Origin: Bacillus gobiensis
GTDB taxonomy: Bacteria > Bacillota > Bacilli > Bacillales > Bacillaceae
NCBI RefSeq assembly: GCF_001278705.1
Contig: NZ_CP012600.1
Location: 3,473,917 to 3,537,916 of the forward strand
Length of the DNA: 64,000 bases
Direction of reading: 5' to 3'
Under the pieces are notes generated by a model that was not told the origin of the DNA, searched no databases, and worked only from the letters and a program-made list of their open reading frames with translations. The position numbers and the translations under genes are program-made. The stretch's first letter is position 1, and every line of letters starts with the position of its first letter. Below are positions 52,364 to 63,813 of this stretch, piece by piece.

Positions 52364-53773
52364 CTATTTATTCACATATTTCAGAGGGTTTTGCAGCGTT
52401 CCGTTTTCATATACTTCAAAGTGCAAATGGGTGCCTGTCGAATTTCCGGTTGACCCCATTACACCTATTTTCTGCCCTTTTGTTACGATATCGCCAACAG
52501 ATACATCTATCGAGTTGAGATGCGCATACACGGTCTCCATTCCGTTGTTATGGTTAATTGTCACTTTATTGCCGTAACCGCCATCTTCACCGGCTGAGAC
52601 CACTCTTCCATTGTCTGCTGCTTTAATCTCATCATTGCTTGGGCCCGCGATATCAATTCCTTTGTGCATTTTCCCCCATCTATGCCCCAATTTGCTTGAA
52701 ACAATTCCACCGTTAGCCGGCCAAGCGAAATCTCCTGTCCCTTTTTCCGGAATGATCTTGGTGCCGATCGTTTCCTTTTCTTTGACAGGCTCTTTTAAAA
52801 TCTCTTCATCTTCTGATTCCCGATTTGTTTCTTTTCCATTTTCTAAGACAAGGGAGTAAGTGGTTTCTTTTTCACCATTTTCTCCTTTTTCTCGAACGAT
52901 TTTTTCGCCTTTAGGAAGTGACGGGTCCTCTGTTGTCTCTGTTTGAAAATTGATTTGTTCTTTTTCTTTTTTTTCTGCTTTGACGATAACTTTTACAAAT
53001 GGTTCATACATTTGAATATGTACCGCATCACCCGGTTTGATTTTGCTTTCTTCCTTTAAACCCGGGTTTAGTTTCAAAAGCTCTTCTAAAGAAAGGTCAT
53101 AAAGAGCGGCAATTTCCCCGACAGTATCCCCTGCTTGGACCTTATAATCCTTATTCGCAAGTGTTCCTTTTTCAATAAGCTTCGTTGCTTGTTCGACATT
53201 TAGGACGTCTTCCGGCGGAATATTTTTCTGAATGATGGAAACGTTTTTGGAAAGCGATACATCAAAAATGGACATATCTTTTTCATTAATCGGTTCCTTT
53301 TTATCGTTTTCAAGTTGCTTTAGAGTTTTATCTGAAACGTACTTTTTCTTTATGTTTTCTATAGCATGTTCAGCATCCTCTTTACTTTGCAGATAAGCTA
53401 CTTCCTCTCCCTCAATTGTAAGGGCATATCCTTCTGTTAAAACGGGAAGCTCGTGATCCAGCCTTTCAAGCGTTTGTTGATTATCAGATTGCGGATGAAA
53501 CGTTTGGTTGCTTACAACACGGATCGGCTCTGTAGTCAAAGATAGATTTTTAAATTCCCGCTGCGCTTTTCTAGTTTTCTCTTCCGCAAATTCATCAACT
53601 AATTTTTTATCGCTAACAGTACCTATGTACTTATCATTTACGAAAATAAGAAATACATTGTCTTCTTCTTCTGCAGATGCTGAAGATATTGAAAAAGCTA
53701 GTGAGCTTAATAGTACGATCGGTATTAGTATCTGTTTAAACCGCTTTCGCAGTTTACGTCTGTCATTGTTCAA
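52364..53773 (-). CDS. Secreted M23 endopeptidase with LysM and G5 domains
   Basis: A 469-residue peptidoglycan hydrolase. A signal peptide (1-34, SASA-type cleavage) precedes an N-terminal region, a LysM domain at about 210-255 (YKVQAGDTVGEIAALYDL), a G5 domain at 258-340 and an M23 (LytM) metallopeptidase at 350-466 with zinc ligands His370, Asp374, His449 and His451 plus His418. It cuts peptide crosslinks. TTG 53773 with GGAGGT 6 nt upstream is chosen over an extension to 53821. It lies next to walR and is a likely WalR-regulon autolysin. Confidence 0.93.
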   Translation of the reverse strand: MNNDRRKLRKRFKQILIPIVLLSSLAFSISSASAEEEDNVFLIFVNDKYIGTVSDKKLVDEFAEEKTRKAQREFKNLSLTTEPIRVVSNQTFHPQSDNQQTLERLDHELPVLTEGYALTIEGEEVAYLQSKEDAEHAIENIKKKYVSDKTLKQLENDKKEPINEKDMSIFDVSLSKNVSIIQKNIPPEDVLNVEQATKLIEKGTLANKDYKVQAGDTVGEIAALYDLSLEELLKLNPGLKEESKIKPGDAVHIQMYEPFVKVIVKAEKKEKEQINFQTETTEDPSLPKGEKIVREKGENGEKETTYSLVLENGKETNRESEDEEILKEPVKEKETIGTKIIPEKGTGDFAWPANGGIVSSKLGHRWGKMHKGIDIAGPSNDEIKAADNGRVVSAGEDGGYGNKVTINHNNGMETVYAHLNSIDVSVGDIVTKGQKIGVMGSTGNSTGTHLHFEVYENGTLQNPLKYVNK

Positions 53774-53886
53774 GACTTTACCTCCAAAGAAAAATAGGCA
53801 AAAAGTCACATTTCTAGGCAATGATAACTTTCCTGCTTAACTAAAATACCATATTGAATCGATGCTTATATTACTCGTTACAAAAA

Positions 53887-53903
53887 TGTAATAGGAATGT
53901 ATA
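53887..53903 (+). promoter_or_regulatory. Possible WalR box upstream of the M23 gene
   Basis: TGTAAT-AGGAA-TGTATA fits the WalR consensus TGTWAH-N5-TGTWAH with one mismatch, about 115 bp upstream of the peptidase start. It is on the opposite strand, so it is only a candidate. Confidence 0.35.
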
Positions 53904-54001
53904 AATGACGTTACAAACTTTATGGGTTATATTACCAAAAGAGGGGAGAGTAAGAAGAAAATAAAACGCATCAGCTGTAGTCAGCCAACACGCTTTGGAA
54001 G

Positions 54002-54074
<73 letters not shown>

Positions 54075-54184
54075 GTACACTATGTAATTGCTGTTTATCC
54101 TTCGTCAAAATCTACAGTACCTATCTTTAGAAGGCTGTCGTGGGCAGCCCCCTAAAGACAAGTGAGGATTAAAAGATAAAGCAA

Positions 54185-54256
54185 TGACCCGTACGGGATT
54201 CGAACCCGTGTTACCGCCGTGAAAGGGCGGTGTCTTAACCGCTTGACCAACGGGCC
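54185..54256 (-). tRNA. tRNA-Glu (TTC)
   Basis: Acceptor GGCCCGT with ACGGGTC, anticodon loop CTTTCAC (anticodon TTC) and T arm GGTTCGAATCC. CCA is not encoded. Confidence 0.96.
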
Positions 54257-54273
54257 TTCATTTAACGAAAAAA

Positions 54274-54349
54274 TGGTGAGCCATGAAGGACTCGAACCTT
54301 CGACCCTCTGATTAAAAGTCAGATGCTCTACCGACTGAGCTAATGGCTC
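54274..54349 (-). tRNA. tRNA-Lys (TTT)
   Basis: Acceptor GAGCCAT with ATGGCTC, anticodon loop CTTTTAA (anticodon TTT), T arm GGTTCGAGTCC and an encoded CCA at the 3' end. Confidence 0.96.
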
Positions 54350-54465
54350 TTGCTATATAACACTCTTTGGATACTAGATAATTACGACGTCTCCATCTCG
54401 GGAAGCAATCCTAGAAGCAGCTCAATGGATACTTGCTTTGAAGACTGAGTTAAAAGAGCTTCATC

Positions 54466-54505
54466 CAAAAATATAAATCTCGTAAACAACAACGAGATTT
54501 ATATT
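54466..54505 (-). terminator. Terminator of the GNAT gene
   Basis: AATATAAATCTCG and CGAGATTTATATT are perfect complements; TTTT follows on the minus strand. Confidence 0.8.
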
Positions 54506-54590
54506 ATCACAGAATGATAAAGTGAGGCAATATCTTTTTTCACTTAAACTAAATATTCTTCAAAAAAGGGGGCATGAGCGCAGGAGCTTC

Positions 54591-55076
54591 CTATTTATTT
54601 TTTGCTGTTTCACTGGTAGTTATAAGCTTATGAACTGATTCTCTATACACCTTAAAGCCTTTATTTTTATAAAATTTTTTGGCTTCACCATTTTGGGTCC
54701 AATAGTCAAGCTTCACCTCAGAAGCACCATGCTCAACCGCTATCTGATCGATCTTTTCTAATAGCATTGAGCCGCAGCCCTTATTTCGATAGGAATCAAG
54801 CACACCAATTTGATGGACATAAATAGATGTATAGGCCTTTTTAAAAGGGTTTTTTGGGGATTTTTTTATTTCAATCCAGGCATAGCCAAATGGTTTTTCT
54901 TCTTCAATAAGGAGAAAGAGGTGCTCCGGCTTTTGGATAATCCTGTTAAAAAAGTCTTTGATGTCGTCGAAACAATAAGGATTAAAGTTTTCTGGAGATA
55001 ATGTATGATGAAGCTCTTGTACTGGCTGGTTGAGCCGGGCGATGATATCGGCATCTTGAGTTAAAGTAATCTTCAT
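54591..55076 (-). CDS. GNAT-family N-acetyltransferase
   Basis: A 161-residue GCN5-related acetyltransferase: the beta-4 segment IYVHQIGVLDSYRNKGCGSMLLEKI carries the acetyl-CoA pyrophosphate loop (RNKGCGS), and the C-terminus shows WTQNGEAKKFYKNKGFKVYRE. The acceptor is unknown. It lies between tRNA-Lys and purA and is monocistronic. Confidence 0.9.
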   Translation of the reverse strand: MKITLTQDADIIARLNQPVQELHHTLSPENFNPYCFDDIKDFFNRIIQKPEHLFLLIEEEKPFGYAWIEIKKSPKNPFKKAYTSIYVHQIGVLDSYRNKGCGSMLLEKIDQIAVEHGASEVKLDYWTQNGEAKKFYKNKGFKVYRESVHKLITTSETAKNK

Positions 55077-55204
55077 TTTGGATAATCCTCTCCATTTTTT
55101 CTTTATTATACAAGATAGAGATATTTTATCCGCCCGTTTTCAGAATATATCCTCCCATGGCACCAATTTTTCTGCTTATATACCCGCCCTACGCGTCTTC
55201 ATGC

Positions 55205-55234
55205 AAAAAAACCCTCTGCACACTGGCAGAGGAT
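55205..55234 (-). terminator. Terminator of purA
   Basis: CCCTCTGC with GCAGAGG; on the minus strand followed by TTTTTTTT. Confidence 0.85.
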
Positions 55235-55248
55235 TTTCGATCACTATA

Positions 55249-56671
<1,423 letters not shown>

Positions 56672-56762
56672 AGAACTGTTTTTGTTAGATAAATTTACAG
56701 ACTAGCAGGATAAAGTTTACCAGTATAATAGATATATAGATGATAGAAAGGAATCGTTGAAC

Positions 56763-57224
56763 ATGCCAATTATCGAACAAAAAATATGGATCAACGCTCC
56801 GATTGAAATTTGCTTTGACAGCGCCAGGAACGTTGGCATTCACACGAAAACCCTTCAAACAACAAAAGAAAAGGCGATTGCAGGAGTAACCAATGGATTG
56901 ATGGGAGAAGGAGACACTGTCACATGGGAAGCTGTTCATTTCGGTATCCGCCAAAGGCTTACTGCAAAAATCACCAGAATGGAAAAACCTCATTATTTTA
57001 CGGATATGATGGTCAAAGGTGCTTTTTCTTCCTTCACACATCACCATTTATTCAATCAGCATGCCGGGGGCACCATGATAACCGATATCTTTGAATATAA
57101 GTCGCCGTTTGGTTTACTCGGCGTGCTTGCAGATAAGCTGTTTTTAGAAAAATACATGAGAAGGCTGCTATTCGATCGGGCAATTTCTCTGAAAAAGATT
57201 GCAGAAAACGATGATGAAAAATAG
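56763..57224 (+). CDS. SRPBCC/START-like superfamily protein
   Basis: A 153-residue hydrophobic-pocket protein: PIIEQKIWINAPIEICFDSARNVGIHTKT at the start, GEGDTVTWEAVHFGIRQRLTAKI in the sheet, and FLEKYMRRLLFDRAISLKKIAE as the long C-terminal helix. It is related to polyketide-cyclase/COG4276-type proteins annotated as cell-division-inhibitor-like; function unknown. ATG 56763 is 10 nt after AAAGGA; a TTG at 56757 is also in frame. It is divergent from purA. Confidence 0.8.
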   Translation: MPIIEQKIWINAPIEICFDSARNVGIHTKTLQTTKEKAIAGVTNGLMGEGDTVTWEAVHFGIRQRLTAKITRMEKPHYFTDMMVKGAFSSFTHHHLFNQHAGGTMITDIFEYKSPFGLLGVLADKLFLEKYMRRLLFDRAISLKKIAENDDEK

Positions 57225-57225
57225 C

Positions 57226-57262
57226 TAAAAAGCCTTTTCCTAAGAAAAAGCTTTTTGGCTAT
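57226..57262. terminator. Bidirectional terminator between the SRPBCC gene and dnaC
   Basis: AAAAAGCCTTTTC with GAAAAAGCTTTTT (one bulge) between the convergent genes. Confidence 0.75.
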
Positions 57263-58623
57263 GCGCCTGGTGGAACACCCGCATCGTCAAAGCGGCGTTC
57301 CAGATTGACGAATTTGTTGTATTCTTTGACGAAAGCGAGAGATACAGTTCCTACAGGGCCGTTACGCTGTTTTGCAATAATAATCTCTATGATGTTTTTA
57401 TTCTCTGTTTCTTTATCATAGTAATCATCACGATATAAAAACGCTACGATGTCGGCATCCTGTTCAATACTTCCTGATTCCCTGATGTCAGACATCATGG
57501 GGCGCTTGTCCTGCCGCTGCTCGACTCCACGGGAAAGCTGGGATAACGCAATGACCGGTACCTCGAGTTCTCTTGCCAATGATTTAAGTGCACGTGAGAT
57601 CTCAGACACCTCTTGCTGGCGATTATCCTTCGACCTCCCGCTCCCTTGAATGAGCTGAAGATAGTCGATCAGTATCATGCCAAGGCCGTTTTCCTGCTTT
57701 AGCCGTCTGCACTTGGCCCGGATTTCACTGACTCGAATTCCAGGTGTATCGTCAATATAAATTCCGCTGTTGGAAAGGCTCCCCATCGCCATCGTAAGCT
57801 TGCCCCAATCCTCTTCGGTTAAATTACCTGTTCGTAAATTCTGCGCATTAATATTCCCTTCTGCGCAAAGCATACGCATAACAAGCTGTTCAGCACCCAT
57901 CTCAAGACTGAAGATCGCGACACTTTCATCTGTCTTTGTCGCCACGTTTTGGGCGATGTTCAACGCAAAAGCCGTTTTCCCGACAGAAGGACGCGCTGCG
58001 ACGATAATGAGATCATTCCGCTGAAAGCCCGCTGTCATCCTGTCAAGCTCAAAAAATCCAGTAGGAATACCAGTAATATCGCCTTTTCGGTTATGCAGCT
58101 GTTCGATGTTATCATAGGTTTTGACTAGGACATCTTTTATATTTTGGAAGGCGCTCGTATTTTTTCTTTGGGCCACTTCCATAATCGTTTTCTCTGCGTC
58201 ATTGAGCAGATCCTCGACTTCATCTTCTCTCGTATATCCATCCTGTGCAATCGTTGTGGCGGTACGGATTAATCGCCTGAGGATCGATTTTTCCTCCACA
58301 ATTTTTGCATAATATTCGATGTTAGCAGCAGTTGGCACAGAATTTGCTATATCTGTTAAATAAGAAATTCCGCCAACTTCCTCAAGCAATTCGGTGTTGG
58401 CCAGTTCTGACGTTACCGTTACAAGATCGACCGGCTCTCCCCGATCTCCGAGAAGCAGCATAGCATTATATATTTTCTGATGAGACATTCGATAAAAATC
58501 TTCAGGTATGAGTACTTCAGACGCGAGTGTTAAAGCGGATGGCTCTAAAAAGATCGCCCCAAGCACCGCTTGCTCTGCCTCTATATTTTGCGGAGGCAGC
58601 CGGTCCGCTATCAGTTCGTTCAT
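57259..58623 (-). CDS. dnaC: Replicative DNA helicase DnaC (DnaB family)
   Basis: A 454-residue hexameric helicase, named dnaC in Bacillus and equivalent to E. coli DnaB. The N-terminal DnaG-interacting domain (NIEAEQAVLGAIFLEP) is followed by the RecA-like ATPase: Walker A AARPSVGKTAF, Walker B MILIDYLQLI and the SRGVEQRQDKRP arginine-finger loop. ATG 58623 gives exactly the Bacillus subtilis length; the frame continues to 58650. Confidence 0.97.
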   Translation of the reverse strand: MNELIADRLPPQNIEAEQAVLGAIFLEPSALTLASEVLIPEDFYRMSHQKIYNAMLLLGDRGEPVDLVTVTSELANTELLEEVGGISYLTDIANSVPTAANIEYYAKIVEEKSILRRLIRTATTIAQDGYTREDEVEDLLNDAEKTIMEVAQRKNTSAFQNIKDVLVKTYDNIEQLHNRKGDITGIPTGFFELDRMTAGFQRNDLIIVAARPSVGKTAFALNIAQNVATKTDESVAIFSLEMGAEQLVMRMLCAEGNINAQNLRTGNLTEEDWGKLTMAMGSLSNSGIYIDDTPGIRVSEIRAKCRRLKQENGLGMILIDYLQLIQGSGRSKDNRQQEVSEISRALKSLARELEVPVIALSQLSRGVEQRQDKRPMMSDIRESGSIEQDADIVAFLYRDDYYDKETENKNIIEIIIAKQRNGPVGTVSLAFVKEYNKFVNLERRFDDAGVPPGA

Positions 58624-58959
58624 GCAAGGCACCATCCTCTCTAAAAACATGTCAGCTTATATTTTACCATGTGAAATGAAAAAAAATAGACCTAAGAGAA
58701 ACCCAGATTTTTCTTTATTGGCAATCAAGCTTTACTCACAGTGATTCAATGTTTATTTAAAAAATTAATTTTATGCTTGTCTTGTGTTCAATTCTAATAA
58801 TCGTTTTCTTCGAATATATTATTATACTGAAAAACTTTTTACAACGTGCTAAATCCATATACGTTTTAACAACATTTCAGCATTAGAATACACTTAAAAA
58901 GAGACTAAAACTTTCCCGCTTGCAACTTTACTTAAGAAGCGGGAGCAATAAACGATGCG

Positions 58960-59531
58960 ATGGGTGGTCAGCAAATGGATCATCTTCTTAAAGGATTATT
59001 AGGTTCATGGATTCAAGCGATCGGAACAGTTCTTTCTGCTATCGGGAGTACACCGCTGCAAGGAGTCGATGAGGAATTTTTGAATAACCTTAACCTTGGG
59101 GAAATGTTCTTCAGGCAACCGGGAATGCCCTGATGGCAGACGCTCAAGAAACGATTTCATTAGATAAAATTGGAAATGAAATTCAGGCAATTGGAAATAC
59201 CACAGTCATTGCTGGAATGGTGATTGAATTTGATGAAGACACAAAGCAGGTATTAATCATTAAAGGAAATTTTCTTCAAGCCTTAGGCGGGGGAGTATCC
59301 CTTTCAGATGAATTGGATGGCAGAAAAACACTTGATAAAGTATTCGGTATTACCGGAAACATTTTGCAAATCATAGGTAATTCATTACAAGCATGGGGAG
59401 GCATTTACGAGCTTAAAGAAGAAGATGAACAGTCATTAGAAGTGAACGGCAGCTGGATTCAAGCTGTGGGAGCAGTGCTTTCAGCAATAGGTCAAACAAA
59501 AGAAGATAGCAAAGAAATATCAAAAACTTAA
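58960..59531 (+). pseudogene. DUF6944-like repetitive protein, frameshifted
   Basis: Two phases of one coding sequence. From ATG 58960 the frame reads GSWIQAIGTVLSAIGSTPLQ and so on to LNLGE, then leaves phase at the AAA run 59102-59104. Restoring one A continues NVLQATGNALMADAQETISLDKIGNE into the frame that is open from 59133 to 59531. The full protein (about 190 residues) contains six or more copies of a G-[NS]-x-[IL]-Q-A-x-G motif, characteristic of DUF6944-like repetitive proteins of unknown function. Error or pseudogene. Confidence 0.7.
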
Positions 59532-59628
59532 AGGCTTTTCCTTTTTTCACTGTTCGAATTCTGATTGGTATTATTTGTATTTACGGAGTGAATAATACTA
59601 CTTACAAAAGTACTAAGGAGAAGCTGAA

Positions 59629-60123
59629 ATGAACTTAATACTTGTTGTCATTGTAATCCTTAGTACCTTGGTGAAAGGAGATTGGAGAAACTGGGAGAAA
59701 TACTATCCGACAATGCTGTACACAGCTTTAGCGACGTTTCTTTATGAATTTATCTCGCATAGCCATTATCATTTATGGGAGCTTAGAAAAGATTCAATGT
59801 TTAATCTTATGAATGTTCATTTTGTTCACAATCTAATTATCAATCCTTTGATCACTTTGGTGTATTTATCGAATTTCCCAAGTAAACGCAGACAGTAAAT
59901 CATATACATCTTAAAATGGATCCTTATTTTTTTATTGATCGAATGGATTGGTAATCAGTATGGTATGTTAATTTATCACAATGGCTGGCATTTCGGGTGG
60001 TCCGCTTTATTTGTTGTTATTATGTTTCCTATGGTACGGCTTCATCATGTACATAAGCTTTGGGCTCTTCTCCTTTCTGTTCTTTTTGCCTTGTTTTACT
60101 TAATATGGTTTGATTACATATAG
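59629..60123 (+). pseudogene. CBO0543-family membrane protein interrupted by an in-frame stop
   Basis: One continuous reading frame of 164 sense codons carries a single internal TAA at 59896-59898. The first half (LILVVIVILSTLVKGDWRNWEKYYPTML... NFPSKRRQ) and the second half (IIYILKWILIFLLIEWIGNQYGMLIYH... FDYI) are together a normal multi-helix CBO0543-family protein, whose members are common in Bacillus and of unknown function. A C-to-T change of CAA to TAA would explain it. AAGGAG precedes the ATG. Confidence 0.75.
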
Positions 60124-60134
60124 CGACAACATAA

Positions 60135-60160
60135 TAAAAGCCAGCATTTCTGCTGGCTTC
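60135..60160 (-). terminator. Terminator of the rplI operon
   Basis: AAGCCAGCA with TGCTGGCTT; T-rich on the minus strand. Confidence 0.8.
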
Positions 60161-60170
60161 TTTACTAAAC

Positions 60171-60620
60171 CTAATTTTCTTCAGCTACATGAACCTTAAG
60201 AGTGGCTTGGACTTCATGATGAAGCTTTACTGGCACATTTGTGTATCCTAATGAACGGATCGCATCGTTTAATTCGATTTTCCGTTTATCCAGTTTGATC
60301 CCGCTTGCCTTTTTGAGCTGATCAGCAATTTGTTTGCTCGTAATTGATCCAAACAATTTTCCGCCTTCTCCGGATTTTGCGGAAAGCTCAACTGTCAAGT
60401 TTTCAAGTGTATTCTTTAATTGCTTGGCATTCTCCAGCTCTTGCGCCGCTTCTTTTTTCTCTTTATTTTTTTGGCCTTCCAGCGCATTGATATTTGATGT
60501 ATTGGCTTCAACTGCGTAGCCATTTTTTATTAAAAAGTTTTGTGCATATCCATCTGCCACATTTTTAATGTCGCCTTTTTTTCCTTTTCCTTTTACGTCT
60601 TTCAAGAAAATCACTTTCAT
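60171..60620 (-). CDS. rplI: 50S ribosomal protein L9
   Basis: A 149-residue L9: [29 protein letters not shown] is the conserved N-terminal rRNA-binding domain, followed by the long connecting helix and the C-terminal domain. The start codon overlaps the gdpP stop by 4 nt (ATGA), so the two are translationally coupled, as in Bacillus subtilis. Confidence 0.98.
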   Translation of the reverse strand: MKVIFLKDVKGKGKKGDIKNVADGYAQNFLIKNGYAVEANTSNINALEGQKNKEKKEAAQELENAKQLKNTLENLTVELSAKSGEGGKLFGSITSKQIADQLKKASGIKLDKRKIELNDAIRSLGYTNVPVKLHHEVQATLKVHVAEEN

Positions 60621-62596
60621 CTTTCAATGCCTCCCTCAAAGTACTCATCGATTGACTCTTTTAACTTATCTAAAGCTTCCCCTATCGTTATTCCAGGAAG
60701 CTGGGTGGCTGCATTTGTCAAATGGCCGCCGCCCTGAAGAGCTTCCATAATAATTTGAACATTGATATTTCCCAGTGACCGTGCACTGATGCATACCGTA
60801 TTGTCGTCCCGTTTTGCTACGGCAAAGGATGCCTCTACGCCATTCATCGAAAGCAGAGAATCAGCTGCCTGCGCAATAATCACCTGATCAAAATAGTCTA
60901 ACGTATCTTCAGGCAAAGATGCAATTGCTAAGCTTTCCTTATATAACGATGTATGCTGGATAAGCTTCGCGCGTTTAATATAATGGTCAACGTCCTCTTT
61001 TAACATCTTTTGCACCAGCACTGTATCTGCCCCTTTTGATTTCAAATAGGAGGCGGCGTCAAAGGTACGAGAGCCAGTTCTTAATGAAAAGCTTTTCGTA
61101 TCTACGATAATTCCTGCCAACAATACTGTTGCTTCGATCATGCTGATTTTGAGCCGCTTCGGCTGATATTCCAAAAGCTCTGTCACTAGCTCTGCCGTTG
61201 AAGAGGCATAAGGTTCCATATAGACAAGCAACGGGTCTTTAATGAACTCCTCGCCTCTTCTATGGTGATCGATGACAACTACTTTATCTAATCTGCTGAG
61301 CAGCCTTTCCTCCAATACCAAGGAAGGTCTATGAGTATCGACCACAACTAACAACGTTTCATTCGTTGAAATATCCATCGCCTTTTCCGGGGAAATAAAA
61401 TGGGACCACAGGTCTTCATATTGTTTAATTTCATTTATGAGACGAGACACACTGGTGCCGATCTCGTCAACATCAATGACAATGTATCCTTCTTTTCCAT
61501 TCGCCTGTGCAACTTTTACAATACCGATTGCTGCGCCAATGGAATCCATATCCGGAAATGTATGCCCCATCACGATCACTTGTTCACTTTCTGTAACAAT
61601 TTCCTTTAACGCATGGGAAATGACGCGTGCACGAACCCTCGTCCTTTTTTCCATAGGATTGGTTTTGCCGCCATAAAACTTTGCTTTGCCATTCGGCAGT
61701 TTGATTGCTACTTGATCTCCGCCTCTTCCAAGAGCCAGATCAAGACTGGATTGAGCTAAATCGCCTAATTCGCTGAGTGATGAGACGGAAGCGCCTACAC
61801 CGATACTTAACGTTAAAGAAATATTGTGATGGGTTGTTTTTTCCCGTATTTCATCTAAGATTGAAAACTTGGAATGTTCTAGTTCAGAAAGAATGTTTTC
61901 ATTCAATACACCTAAAAATCGTTCTGACGAAATACGTTTAATAAATATGCCGTAGCGCTGAGCCCAATTGTTTAGAAGCGACGTCACTTCACTATTAATG
62001 GTACTGCGGGTTTGATCATCCAACCCCTGTGTTATATCGTCATAATTGTCTAAGAAAATATAGGAAATAACTGTCCTTTCGTCTTCATACTGCTTTTCAA
62101 TCTCTACTTGCTCTGTTACATCAAAAAAGTAAATCAGCCGTTCATCTCTTTTAATCATGATTTCATATAAACGGTCATTTATTGAGATGGTTTCCGCTTC
62201 AACCTCTTGATTAATTATCGAAATAAGATGTTCTGAGGTATCTGAAAGAGATCGTCCAACCAATGAATCCTCCTGAAAACAGGATGCCAAATACGGATTA
62301 GCCCATTCTATGTAATGATTATCGTTATAAAGCATGATCCCGATCGGCATCTCCATTAACGCTTCTTCGCCAACCTTTTTTAAGCGGTATGACAAAGTGC
62401 TAATATATTCTTCCAGTTCCGTACGAACCTTATAATCCGCACGCAGAAGAAAATATAGAATAGCTCCAAGGATCAAAATGCCAAACAATCCAATCAGCCA
62501 ATTATAAAAGAAAAGGAACAAGACCGCGATGATTGTTAAAGCAATCAGGGCATAAATTGGATAACGAAATAATGGTTTCTTATAAAAGCTTGGCAT
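60617..62596 (-). CDS. gdpP: Cyclic-di-AMP phosphodiesterase GdpP (YybT)
   Basis: A 659-residue membrane enzyme hydrolysing c-di-AMP to pApA, identical in length to the Bacillus subtilis protein. Two N-terminal helices (about 11-50) are followed by a PAS domain (about 85-150), a degenerate GGDEF domain (about 170-300) and a DHH/DHHA1 domain with [28 protein letters not shown] and [11 protein letters not shown]. Its loss usually raises beta-lactam tolerance. It is between yybS and rplI. Confidence 0.97.
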   Translation of the reverse strand: MPSFYKKPLFRYPIYALIALTIIAVLFLFFYNWLIGLFGILILGAILYFLLRADYKVRTELEEYISTLSYRLKKVGEEALMEMPIGIMLYNDNHYIEWANPYLASCFQEDSLVGRSLSDTSEHLISIINQEVEAETISINDRLYEIMIKRDERLIYFFDVTEQVEIEKQYEDERTVISYIFLDNYDDITQGLDDQTRSTINSEVTSLLNNWAQRYGIFIKRISSERFLGVLNENILSELEHSKFSILDEIREKTTHHNISLTLSIGVGASVSSLSELGDLAQSSLDLALGRGGDQVAIKLPNGKAKFYGGKTNPMEKRTRVRARVISHALKEIVTESEQVIVMGHTFPDMDSIGAAIGIVKVAQANGKEGYIVIDVDEIGTSVSRLINEIKQYEDLWSHFISPEKAMDISTNETLLVVVDTHRPSLVLEERLLSRLDKVVVIDHHRRGEEFIKDPLLVYMEPYASSTAELVTELLEYQPKRLKISMIEATVLLAGIIVDTKSFSLRTGSRTFDAASYLKSKGADTVLVQKMLKEDVDHYIKRAKLIQHTSLYKESLAIASLPEDTLDYFDQVIIAQAADSLLSMNGVEASFAVAKRDDNTVCISARSLGNINVQIIMEALQGGGHLTNAATQLPGITIGEALDKLKESIDEYFEGGIER

Positions 62597-62636
62597 TTTT
62601 TATCAACTCCTCACCTTCGTGAGCCCTCTTTCCTGA

Positions 62637-63569
62637 CTACATTTTTTTTAATTTTTCTCTCATAGTAAAGCCTATGTCAGCAATGCCTACAATTTTCACA
62701 ACATACATAATAAAAGGATTAGCAAAACATAAAATAACCGCAATTATCGGCACAGCCTTTGGAATGTTTTTCATATAACAGTAGAAAAACACAAAAGATA
62801 AGCCTTGGATCATTAAAAGTGTGCCAAGGATGATTTCTGCATTGATTTGAACTGAATATAAAAAGTCTCCCCGTTCTAAAGGAAAGAAATAAAGAAAAAT
62901 CGCTACTAAATAGTACCAAATGATACTTTTAGGAAGCTTCCATTCCCTAAAGGGTTTTAAAGGAGGTGTACCTGATGCAAATCGCTTTAAAAAAGGCTTT
63001 GCAATAAAATGGGTAATAAATGAACTGACAACAGCTGACCCAGCAAACACAGTCGGCAGTAAATATGGCAACAGCTGCATCTGTTCTTTCATGACCTTGA
63101 TTTGTGCTTCTGCTTGCTCTTGATTGCCCACAGCTCCCATAAGGCTTTGAGATGCTTTAAAGGCCTCATTCATCGTTTCGTTATAAAAAGAAATAGGGTC
63201 GAATTGAAAAAATAAGATTCCTGCTGCATAGGAAATGACAATACTTATAACGTATGCAATTGCACCGGAAGCAATTGCATAGGCCGTTTCTTTTCTTTTG
63301 TAGTAAAATCCCATCGTTACGCCTGCAATAATAAACGGTATCACTATAAGCGACTGCAATTGACCGACGATCAGCAGAACAGGCAAGCTGGCAACAGCCA
63401 TCCATATCCCCTGCTTCACCCCATGTCTGATCGTATGTATGATGGAAGGGAGTGGAATGGCAAATATTAAGATCATACTTATGACAGGAAGATAAATTGA
63501 AGCCAGTGTCAAAACAGCCAAAAGAGCAATCATTATAGCTCCTTCAACTAACGCATTCGTTTTTCTCAG
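62637..63569 (-). CDS. yybS: YybS (DUF2232) membrane protein, probable CTG start
   Basis: A 310-residue multipass protein of the DUF2232 family (eight or so hydrophobic segments) with the family N-terminus RKTNALVEGAIM. The best initiation site is CTG 63569, which lies 6 nt after AGAGGTG. The alternative GTG at 63578 is within that Shine-Dalgarno and would not be well placed. It is the first gene of the yybS-gdpP-rplI group. Function unknown. Confidence 0.9.
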   Translation of the reverse strand: MRKTNALVEGAIMIALLAVLTLASIYLPVISMILIFAIPLPSIIHTIRHGVKQGIWMAVASLPVLLIVGQLQSLIVIPFIIAGVTMGFYYKRKETAYAIASGAIAYVISIVISYAAGILFFQFDPISFYNETMNEAFKASQSLMGAVGNQEQAEAQIKVMKEQMQLLPYLLPTVFAGSAVVSSFITHFIAKPFLKRFASGTPPLKPFREWKLPKSIIWYYLVAIFLYFFPLERGDFLYSVQINAEIILGTLLMIQGLSFVFFYCYMKNIPKAVPIIAVILCFANPFIMYVVKIVGIADIGFTMREKLKKM

Positions 63570-63706
63570 GGAAAACACCTCTCGTCAGACTTGCGATTCG
63601 ATCTAAAAGCATGAAACAACGAATGTATACATAGTTTCTATTTTAGCACATCACGAAATTGGAAGTAAAACTAGGAAGAGGTTTATTACTTACCAGAAAA
63701 CTGGTA

Positions 63707-63722
63707 TGTTTCACGTGGAACA
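63707..63722. other. parS site (perfect match)
   Basis: On the minus strand TGTTCCACGTGAAACA is a 16 of 16 match to the Spo0J/ParB consensus. It lies 130 bp upstream of yybS. Bacillus subtilis has a parS site near cotF/yybS as I recall. It supports an origin-proximal position. Confidence 0.88.
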
Positions 63723-63813
63723 CCTTTTTTGTTGATATCAGGTGTATCTCCATGTAAGCTAAAGAGAAGAAGTTTGATTTTTAATACAAGTTCCACCATA
63801 AAGGAGGAAGCTT

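Noticed and set aside
60135..60160. Riboswitch or L9 leader control near rplI
   Set aside because: The only structure is a simple terminator downstream of the gene; rplI starts within the gdpP stop, leaving no leader.
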